A DNA stretch of 64,000 nt from Psychrobacter sp. APC 3426 (lineage in GTDB: Bacteria > Pseudomonadota > Gammaproteobacteria > Pseudomonadales > Moraxellaceae): positions 1 to 64,000 of the forward strand of contig NZ_JASDCF010000010.1 in the NCBI RefSeq assembly GCF_030408035.1, read 5' to 3'. The position numbers and the translations under genes were made by a program. The notes beneath the pieces are model-generated. The model searched no databases, was not told where the DNA came from, and saw only the letters and a list, made by a program, of their open reading frames with translations. How positions within the stretch are numbered: the first letter of the stretch is position 1; every line of letters begins with the position of its first letter. Below, piece after piece: positions 57,651-64,000 of the stretch.

Positions 57651-58967
57651 ATGCAAAATACTGAAGCAAATTTGTCAAAATCTAATCATATTAAATCTAG
57701 TCATATTCATAAAGCGGCTATGACTGAGCAGCAAGTGCTTATCGCAGGCGGCGGCCATGTCGGTTTGTCCTTTGCATTATTGCTTGCTCATCATGGTATC
57801 GCCAGTACGCTACTTGAAAAGAATAGCTATCCAACCATCAGCCCTAATGATGATGCTAAGCGTAGCCATTATTTGGACAGTCGTAATACCGCACTGTCAC
57901 GGCGCACGGTGCAGATTTATCAAGAGATTGGGCTATGGGATGAGCTACAAAGCCATGCTTGTCGCATTGATGCGGTACAGATCAGTGAGCAAGGCAGCTT
58001 TGGACGCGCACAATTAAACAAAGCTGAAGAGCAGGTGGAGTCGTTTGGGCAAGTGATGGAAAACGCGTGGCTTGGACGTAAGCTATTGCTCGCGGCTCAG
58101 CAAGAGCCGCTGATTACTTTAATTGATAATGCCAATGTGATAGCCGTTGACCAACAAAGCGATGGCGTGACGCTAAGCTTTAGCTATTACGGTGAAGAAG
58201 AGCATGAGCAGCAATTGCAAGCCAGCGTATTAGTCGCTTGTGATGGTCGTGACTCTACCGTACGTCAGCTATTAGGTATCAGCACCACGACTTATGATTA
58301 TCAGCAGACTGCTATCGTCGGCGTGGTAGAAACAGACAAGCCACATGAACATATCGCTATTGAGCGTTTTAGTCCGGCAGGGCCGCTTGCGGTGTTGCCA
58401 TTGACCGATCCAGCAGGTGATGGCAATGATGAGTACCAAGAGGGTTATAGACGCTCGGTCGTCTGGGTCTGCCCAACGGGTGAGGAAGATAAATACCTAG
58501 AAGATGATGTGCATTTCTTAGCGACCTTGCAGCAAGCCTTTGGCGAGCGCGCTGGCACGTTCAAAAAAGCCGGTCGCCGCGGTGCTTATCCATTGACACG
58601 GGTACTGGCAGATAAGCAGGTAGATGGTCGCTGCGTCATCATGGGTAATGCGGCCCACACCTTACATCCGGTCGCTGGACAAGGTTTTAACCTCTGTATG
58701 CGTGATGCCCATGTACTGGCACAAATGATGAGTCGGCAGGTGCTAAAAGGCGAAGATATCGGCGATCCGACTTTGCTAAAGCGCTATGAAAAAGCCCGTC
58801 AAACCGATCAAAAACGCGTCATCCGCTTTTGTGATGCCGTCGTACATGGTTTTACGCATCCGAACCCAGCGGTAAAGCTGGCACGTAACGTGGCTTTGGT
58901 TGCCTTTGACAAACTGCCGAATATTAAGCCATTGATTGCCAACTATGCGATGGGCTTAAAATCTTAG
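57651..58967 (+). CDS. ubiH: UbiH-type FAD-dependent hydroxylase
   Basis: This 438-residue flavoprotein monooxygenase has the dinucleotide motif VLIAGGGHVGLSFALLLA, the DG motif ASVLVACDGRDSTVRQL and the GD-type motif IMGNAAHTLHPVAGQGFN (Asn in place of the usual Asp). It fits the UbiH/UbiF/UbiI family that hydroxylates the ubiquinone ring; the closest name, UbiH, is my best guess. A ~23-residue N-terminal extension precedes MTEQQVLIAGGG. AGGA lies ~10 bases before the ATG. The second family member follows after 107 bases, as in related genomes. Confidence 0.88.
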   Translation: MQNTEANLSKSNHIKSSHIHKAAMTEQQVLIAGGGHVGLSFALLLAHHGIASTLLEKNSYPTISPNDDAKRSHYLDSRNTALSRRTVQIYQEIGLWDELQSHACRIDAVQISEQGSFGRAQLNKAEEQVESFGQVMENAWLGRKLLLAAQQEPLITLIDNANVIAVDQQSDGVTLSFSYYGEEEHEQQLQASVLVACDGRDSTVRQLLGISTTTYDYQQTAIVGVVETDKPHEHIAIERFSPAGPLAVLPLTDPAGDGNDEYQEGYRRSVVWVCPTGEEDKYLEDDVHFLATLQQAFGERAGTFKKAGRRGAYPLTRVLADKQVDGRCVIMGNAAHTLHPVAGQGFNLCMRDAHVLAQMMSRQVLKGEDIGDPTLLKRYEKARQTDQKRVIRFCDAVVHGFTHPNPAVKLARNVALVAFDKLPNIKPLIANYAMGLKS

Positions 58968-59074
58968 TTCAACATACTGGTAAGTTATTAAGCAAATAAA
59001 ATCTATCATTTCAGCTGCTGCCAAGTTTCATAAACATGAGCGGATAGCATGAATAACGCGACAAAGGATGTTTT

Positions 59075-60388
59075 ATGAAAAATAACCATACGCTCATTAT
59101 CGGCGGCGGTATCGTCGGTGCAACCCTTGCGCTGAAACTGGCACAAGCTGAAATGCCAGTGACCATCATTGATGCGCGTCCTGAACGTAGCGAGGCAGAT
59201 TGGCAACAGGTGCTTGGCAAGCGGGATGCGCGTGTTTATGCATTAAGCCTTGCCAGTATTAACTTACTCAAAGATGTGGGCGCTTGGCAAAAGATAGCGG
59301 CATCAGAGCGCAAAGCCGATTATTCGCAAATGCAGGTTTGGCAGCTAAACGGTCGCGGCGAGTTACTGTTTGGCGATAGTGGCGATAGTGGCGATAGTGG
59401 CGATAATAGTAATGGCAATAATAGTAGTAATGACAGCAATCAAAACTCTGAGCCAAAGATGCTCGGTAGTATGGTTGAGCCCGCCGTTATCGAATATGCA
59501 TTATGGCAGCGTTTAACTGCCGCTGATGTCAGCCAGTATTTAACTGTTATCGATGGGCAAAAGGTTGTCGATATGGACTGGCTTGGTAGCGCACAAGGTT
59601 ACCGTGTGACGCTAGATGATGGCAGTGTGATTGACGCACGTTTATTGGTTGGTGCTGACGGTCGCGGCTCGTTTGTACGTAAGCAGGCGGCAATTGAGCT
59701 GGATGTGCTTGATTATAAGCAAACGGCGATTTGTTGTGCCATTCAAACCGACAAGCCGCACCGAGCGACTGCCCGTCAAGCCATGCTACCGACTGGTACA
59801 TTAGCCTTATTGCCACTTGCTGATATTACTGATGAAGATAAAGCCAATCCGCAACATTGGCAGTCGATTGTATGGACATTGCCACGCAATCAAGCATTGG
59901 CATTGTTAGAAGAGGCGCCGCGCTATATCGCTGATAAATTGGCTGCTGCCAGTAATTATGAGCTGGGTGCTATCCGCGAGATTGAATCCATCGCCAGCTT
60001 TCCGTTAGCCGCGCAGCAAGCAAAAAGCTACGTCGCCGATAATTTAGTTTTAATCGGTGATGCGGCACATGGTGTACATCCGCTGGCAGGTCAGGGGCTG
60101 AATTTGGGCATGCTCGATGTGAAGGCATTAAGTGAACAACTCACCCATGACTATGCGCGTAGCGGAAATAAGCTGTGGGGCACGAACCAAACCTTGCGTA
60201 GCTATGAGCGTCTGCGTCGTCCACATAATAGTCTGATGATGCATAGCTTTTCGGCGCTTAATTGGCTGTTTGCCGGCTCGCTTGCGCAGATGCGTCCGAT
60301 TCAACAACTTCGTAATGAAGGCATGTATCGCGTCAGCAAAATCAAACCCTTGATGCGACTATTTGCTAAGCAGGCGAGTGGGGTTTAG
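59075..60388 (+). CDS. UbiI/UbiF-type FAD-dependent hydroxylase
   Basis: This 437-residue ubiquinone-pathway hydroxylase shows LIIGGGIVGATLALKLAQ, RDARVYALSLASINLL (typical UbiH/I strand), LLVGADGRGSFVRKQA and LIGDAAHGVHPLAGQGLN. A repetitive polar insert lies at ~100-125 (GDSGDSGDSGD then Asn/Ser-rich), coded by a 9-bp tandem repeat; such an insert is not usual in the family. GGAT precedes the ATG. Which ring carbon it hydroxylates cannot be told. Confidence 0.88.
   Translation: MKNNHTLIIGGGIVGATLALKLAQAEMPVTIIDARPERSEADWQQVLGKRDARVYALSLASINLLKDVGAWQKIAASERKADYSQMQVWQLNGRGELLFGDSGDSGDSGDNSNGNNSSNDSNQNSEPKMLGSMVEPAVIEYALWQRLTAADVSQYLTVIDGQKVVDMDWLGSAQGYRVTLDDGSVIDARLLVGADGRGSFVRKQAAIELDVLDYKQTAICCAIQTDKPHRATARQAMLPTGTLALLPLADITDEDKANPQHWQSIVWTLPRNQALALLEEAPRYIADKLAAASNYELGAIREIESIASFPLAAQQAKSYVADNLVLIGDAAHGVHPLAGQGLNLGMLDVKALSEQLTHDYARSGNKLWGTNQTLRSYERLRRPHNSLMMHSFSALNWLFAGSLAQMRPIQQLRNEGMYRVSKIKPLMRLFAKQASGV
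59371..59405. repeat. 9-bp tandem repeat within the second ubi hydroxylase gene
   Basis: Nearly four contiguous units of GGCGATAGT (the last drifts to GGCGATAAT) encode the Gly-Asp-Ser repeats, followed by a degenerate Asn/Ser-rich tract. Being a multiple of three it keeps frame. Confidence 0.85.
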
Positions 60389-60470
60389 ACAGTTAATAAT
60401 CATATTGTCACATACCTTTGGAGCAAACAGGTATAATTTCAAAAGTTTTTAATTTAACAGTTGATATCAC

Positions 60471-62489
60471 ATGAACTTAACTGATTATAAAGTATCATCC
60501 TATAGATATGATATACAAGGCGTAAGAGCAATAGGTGCCTTACTAATCATGGTCTATCATATCTGGTTTAGTAAGGTTTCAGGAGGTGTGGATGTCTTTT
60601 TTGTTGTTTCCGGATACTTTATGGCAGGTATGCTTGCGAGATCATATTTAAAAAATGGTAAAGTGAACCCTTTTGAGTTTTGGGGTAGGATTATCAGGAG
60701 AATTGCACCTCTAGCTTATACAGTAATAGCATTTACGTTGATACTTGGATATTTTTTTATGCCTGCTAATTTCTGGCGGCATGATATGCAAGGGGTTTTA
60801 GCGAGCATCGCACATTTAGAAAACTGGTACCTCATATTTAGGAATACAGATTACCTTGCTAGTAGCAATCCTCCAAGCCCTGTACAACAGTTTTGGGCAT
60901 TATCACTTCAAATGCAGTTTTACTTAGTACTACCGCTAATCTTTTATGTAGGAATAGTACTATCGAAAATATTTAACTCTTATAAAGTTTTGCTTTACTT
61001 TATTTGTGCCCTCATAGTTATATCTTTTTCATACTCTCTGTATTACACCCATACAAACCCATCTGCTGCATATTTTCATCCAGGTACAAGAGCTTGGGAG
61101 TTTTTGGCTGGAGCTGTGATATTTTTAATATTACCTTTTATTAAGTTTTCCTTGAAGGTATCTCGTATATTGCTATGGGTTGGTTTTTTATTGATTCTAG
61201 CTGTAGGAATTATCGTACCTCAAAACATCTCATATCCAGGCAGTATTGCAATACTACCTGTAGCTGCTGCAAGCTTTATGATGATAGGAGGAGCAAATGC
61301 TAGCTCAGGTCTAGTGTATAAATTACTTTCATCAAAACCACTTGTATATATAGGAGGCTTATCATTCGCTATATACCTTTGGCATTGGCCAATACTTATT
61401 TATTTCCAGCACTATTTTGATGTGGCACCAGGTAAAGTTAGCTTAATCGAAGGTATTATTATAATTTTATTAGCTTTTGTTCTATCGATCGTTTCCAAGA
61501 AAGTAATCGAAGATCCTGTTGCAAATATAAGAAAAACTAATACATTTGCTTCTTATGTTATAGGTGCTTTGTGCTTTTTGTCTATCTTACTGCCTAGTTT
61601 ATATATATATATAAAAATTGATAAAATTCATAATAGTTTTAAGGCACATGAAGTCCTTAGTAATGATTTTTATGAAGGTAGAAGCGCCTACGCACAAAAC
61701 GGTTATCCAAACATTAGTTTGCCTAGTTTTATTGGTAATAAAGGAGATATTAACACCCCTGGTTTGGACGGCACTTCTGAGGGCTTAAAGAATGGAGAGA
61801 TAATAACGTCTGAATATGGTGACATACACAGCAATAAATCTGTCTTATTAGTTGGAGGTAGTACGAATGCACATTGGGAACCTTTTTTTAGCTACTTAGG
61901 TAAGAAGCACAGTTTCAAAGTAATAGTTTTTAATAGAACAGACTGTTCTATTGGTTATAATCCAGGCTCAGGCTCAAACTACCAAATCTGCAAGGATTGG
62001 AATGATAAACTTATTGACTCCATATCCAATATAAAACCACAGCCTAAGGTTGTGGTTGTTAATACTTCTAGACATTCAGGAAATAGAAAAGAATTCACAC
62101 CCACTGGGTCTGTCGATAATATTGAAAAAGTTTTGGCTCTTGGAATTCCAGTCATAGGCTTAAGGATAAATCCATTGCAAAAGAATCCTAATAGATGTTT
62201 ATGGAAAAGCGAAGATGCCTTTGAGTGTGCGACTGACTTCTATTCATCTATGGAAAGAACTAATCCTATGATCCAATTTAAAAACGATCAAGACCTATCA
62301 GGTTTATATCTCGTCGACTTCAAAGATGTTCTTTGTACAGACAACTTATGCCCAGCTGCTTTTAATGGCTACTTAGCTATGACAGATGATGCGCATTTAA
62401 CTTATAGTTATATCAATTATCTTGCTCCAGCATTGGAGGATTCGCTTAATACTCAAGTTCCAGACTTCATGACATTAATTAATGATTAA
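60471..62489 (+). CDS. O-acyltransferase with C-terminal SGNH domain (OafA-like)
   Basis: This 672-residue protein has an N-terminal acyltransferase-3 domain with ~10-11 helices (start YDIQGVRAIGALLIMVYHIW with the conserved histidine, then VSGGVDVFFVVSGYFMAGML; R/x pattern FWGRIIRRIAPL) up to ~365, then a periplasmic SGNH hydrolase-like domain with VLLVGGSTNAHWEPFF (Ser) and TDDAHLTYSYI (Asp/His) near the end. Such proteins acetylate O-antigen or other envelope glycans. It is clearly more AT-rich than its neighbours, suggesting horizontal transfer. An IS5-family element lies just downstream. Confidence 0.9.
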   Translation: MNLTDYKVSSYRYDIQGVRAIGALLIMVYHIWFSKVSGGVDVFFVVSGYFMAGMLARSYLKNGKVNPFEFWGRIIRRIAPLAYTVIAFTLILGYFFMPANFWRHDMQGVLASIAHLENWYLIFRNTDYLASSNPPSPVQQFWALSLQMQFYLVLPLIFYVGIVLSKIFNSYKVLLYFICALIVISFSYSLYYTHTNPSAAYFHPGTRAWEFLAGAVIFLILPFIKFSLKVSRILLWVGFLLILAVGIIVPQNISYPGSIAILPVAAASFMMIGGANASSGLVYKLLSSKPLVYIGGLSFAIYLWHWPILIYFQHYFDVAPGKVSLIEGIIIILLAFVLSIVSKKVIEDPVANIRKTNTFASYVIGALCFLSILLPSLYIYIKIDKIHNSFKAHEVLSNDFYEGRSAYAQNGYPNISLPSFIGNKGDINTPGLDGTSEGLKNGEIITSEYGDIHSNKSVLLVGGSTNAHWEPFFSYLGKKHSFKVIVFNRTDCSIGYNPGSGSNYQICKDWNDKLIDSISNIKPQPKVVVVNTSRHSGNRKEFTPTGSVDNIEKVLALGIPVIGLRINPLQKNPNRCLWKSEDAFECATDFYSSMERTNPMIQFKNDQDLSGLYLVDFKDVLCTDNLCPAAFNGYLAMTDDAHLTYSYINYLAPALEDSLNTQVPDFMTLIND

Positions 62490-62536
62490 TGTCATAAAGT
62501 AAAGTTTATCGATTGCTTATAATTAAAAAACTCTAG

Positions 62537-63375
62537 GGCATGTCTTCAATTGGATAAGCCCTAAATAATAGTTACAATACCGCATCTATTGAGTCGATGC
62601 GAGAAATACAAGTTATGGCAAGAAAAGCATTAACAGATACGCTTTGGGATCAATTGCAATCGACGATGATAAAGTACGGCTGCTATCAAACTCAAAACAG
62701 CCGAGAGATCATGGAAGCCATACTGTGGAAGCTACGCACAGGTGCGCCTTGGCGAGACATACCTGAAGAATTATGTTTGTGGAAAACAGCCTATAGTCGT
62801 TTCAACCGCTGGTCGAAAACTGGCTTATGGGCGGATTTTTTTTTGGCTTACGAAAAGAAGTTGATACGGAATGGGTATTCACAGACGGAAGCTATGTTCG
62901 CTGTCATCAGCATGCAAGTGGAGCTCGGCTTGGTGAAGATCGAGCAATTGGACAAAGCTGTGGCGGCGCAACTACAAAGATACACCTATCCTGTGATGCC
63001 GATGGATATCCGCTCAATTTTAAAATTACTGGGGGTGAAGTCCACGACAGTCAAGTTGCAGGTGAATTGATTGAAATGATTGGACAAGCTGATTACTTTA
63101 TCGCTGATAAAGGCTATGACTCAGAGTCTATCAGAGACAAAGCTCGAAGCCATAATATGATACCCATCGTTCCTAAAAGGAAAAATGCCAAACAGCCTAA
63201 TCCAGAGTTTGATAGCTATTTGTACAAGCTGCGTCATCTTGTTGAAAATATGTTTGCAAGGCTTAAGCATTTTCGTAGTATCGCTACTCGCTATGAGAAG
63301 TTGGCTCGTAATTTTAAGTCAATGCTCTATCTAGCGTGTACTATCATTCATTGTAAAATGAATTGAAGACACGCC
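62537..63375 (+). mobile_element. IS5-family insertion sequence
   Basis: The ends form an inverted repeat, CTAGGGCATGTCTTCAATT at 62533-62551 and its complement (one mismatch) at 63361-63379. CTAG appears at both ends, so it is either a 4-bp target duplication or part of the ends; the core between is 839 bp. It holds one transposase split into two frames. It looks complete. Confidence 0.88.
62597..63366 (+). CDS. IS5-family transposase, two frames joined by -1 frameshift
   Basis: Frame A (62597-63070) gives the N-terminal part (LTDTLWDQLQ, WKLRTGAPWRDIPEELCLW) and frame B (62827-63366) the catalytic DDE part: EWVFTDGSYVRCHQHA, ADYFIADKGYDS and HLVENMFARLKHFRSIATRYEKL. The two overlap at nine consecutive T residues (62836-62844), a classical slippery run; a -1 shift joins WADFF to GLRKEV in frame. 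All three acidic residues are present, so the fusion may be functional. The second ATG at 62615 (MARKAL) is an alternative start. The alternative is a disabled gene with a chance frameshift. Confidence 0.85.
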
Positions 63376-63381
63376 CTAGTC

Positions 63382-63627
63382 TTGCAGCATAATATTGATG
63401 CTGAGTGTATCCATACTTACGAGTGTTCAAAAAAATTATTGGTTAAAGAGACAGCGTATATAATAGGTGATAGTTTTGAAGCGCTCAATCTGAAAGGTCT
63501 TGAGGCAAAACAACGCCGCGCAACTTTAATGGCAAGTAGTGAAGTGCATGACTTAGAGAGTCTTGAATATGTGTCTTATATAAGAAGATACGGTAAGTAC
63601 GCTAAGCATTGTGAACTGTTCGAATAA
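63382..63627 (+). pseudogene. orphan ORF fragment (81 aa) downstream of the IS
   Basis: An open frame with only a TTG start runs from just after the IS (HNIDAECIHTYECSKKLLV) to YGKYAKHCELFE. Joining across the IS does not extend it far: a stop lies ~8 bases before the IS on the left. I do not recognise the product. It is probably a remnant of a disrupted or decayed gene; no ribosome site is seen. Confidence 0.4.
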
Positions 63628-63663
63628 TAACGACTGATTTTCATCAATCTTTAAAACTTAACC

Positions 63664-64000
63664 TTACCCCAACGCCGAAAACAGCACCATTAGCACTGGC
63701 GAGACAATATTAATAATAAAGCCAAAACTAATCGCCAGTGGCACGACTTTTAGACCACCAGATTGTTGGATAATAGGCAGCGTAAAGTCTAAACTGGTCG
63801 CGCCGCCAAGACCGACCGCTGCTGATGGATATTTGCGCATAAAGACGGGAATAAATAATAGCGCAAAGAACTCACGTATTAAGTCGTTAAATAGCGCCAC
63901 ACTGCCCCAAACGGCGCCATAAGCATCAGTCATGATGATCGCTGATAGCGAATACCAACCAAACCCAGATGCCAGTGCCAAGCCTTTTGTCCATGATACA
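63664..64000 (-). CDS. LysO-family lysine exporter, C-terminal part (runs off window)
   Basis: The minus-strand frame is open from the window edge to the stop at 63664 and begins here SWTKGLALASGFGWYSLSAI, with TDAYGAVWGSVALFNDLIRE and VGLGGATSLDFTLPIIQQSGG following. This pattern (ASGFGWYSL, GGATSMDxTLP type) is that of the LysO/YbjE family of inner-membrane lysine exporters. The N-terminal half lies outside the window. Confidence in family is moderate to good. Confidence 0.75.
   Translation of the reverse strand, partial: VSWTKGLALASGFGWYSLSAIIMTDAYGAVWGSVALFNDLIREFFALLFIPVFMRKYPSAAVGLGGATSLDFTLPIIQQSGGLKVVPLAISFGFIINIVSPVLMVLFSALG

Noticed and set aside
63382..63627. Intact small gene after the IS
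   Set aside because: No ATG, no ribosome site and a start inside the IS flank; treated as a remnant.

Overview
The window looks like chromosomal DNA of a Moraxellaceae gammaproteobacterium, most probably Psychrobacter. The grounds are moderate GC with AT-rich spacers, a fused nuoCD gene in a complete complex I operon, the gammaproteobacterial orders leuS-lptE-holA and dut-algC-argB, and proteins of Psychrobacter/Acinetobacter character. The genus is inferred from content; no search was run.

Layout. 1-210: 3' end of a 5S rRNA gene (end of an rrn operon on +) and its terminators. 349-5427: a catalase-family gene (-), a tnpB remnant, a large unrecognised gene (-), then an OsmC / flavodoxin / DUF938 methyltransferase operon (+). 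5454-12880: ppc and a secreted dienelactone hydrolase-like gene (-), then katE and a metallo-beta-lactamase-fold hydrolase (+). 12969-14913: two tandem tRNA-Lys genes (-) and a solo-tnpB element. 14970-18586: macAB efflux operon (-). 18833-24554: leuS-lptE-holA (-), an ArsC/YffB-like gene and a small secreted protein (+). 24679-28109: dut-algC-argB (-). 28285-33181: a second, mosaic copy of the tnpB element, mgtE and rep (-). 33963-50312: nuoA-N (+), then fpr. 51508-57008: a hypothetical gene, TonB, MscS, ybeY and phoH/ybeZ. 57651-60388: two ubiquinone-pathway FAD hydroxylases. 60471-63627: an AT-rich accessory stretch with an SGNH-type acyltransferase, an IS5-family insertion sequence and an orphan fragment. 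63664-end: a LysO-like exporter running off the window.

The genes are mostly core functions: respiration (complex I, fpr, ubiquinone hydroxylases), translation and RNA processing (leuS, ybeY, phoH, tRNA-Lys), replication (holA, rep), envelope (lptE, macAB, tonB, mscS, acyltransferase), central and amino-acid metabolism (ppc, algC, argB, dut) and peroxide defence (katE, catalase-like, OsmC). Complex I and the ubiquinone hydroxylases work together in the quinone-linked respiratory chain.

The unusual material is in the repeats and mobile DNA. A 103-bp palindromic MITE-like element occurs twice; each copy is flanked by TTA and sits exactly on the TAA stop codon of the neighbouring gene. Two intact solo-tnpB elements have a right-end hairpin with a compensatory base-pair change and different downstream guide-like sequences. 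Other points are 20-bp tandem repeats around early nuo genes, in-frame 9-bp repeats in macB and a ubi gene, a terminator-like hairpin directly before katE, and an AlgC homologue with an altered phosphoserine loop. No CRISPR array, prophage or recognised defence island was seen.
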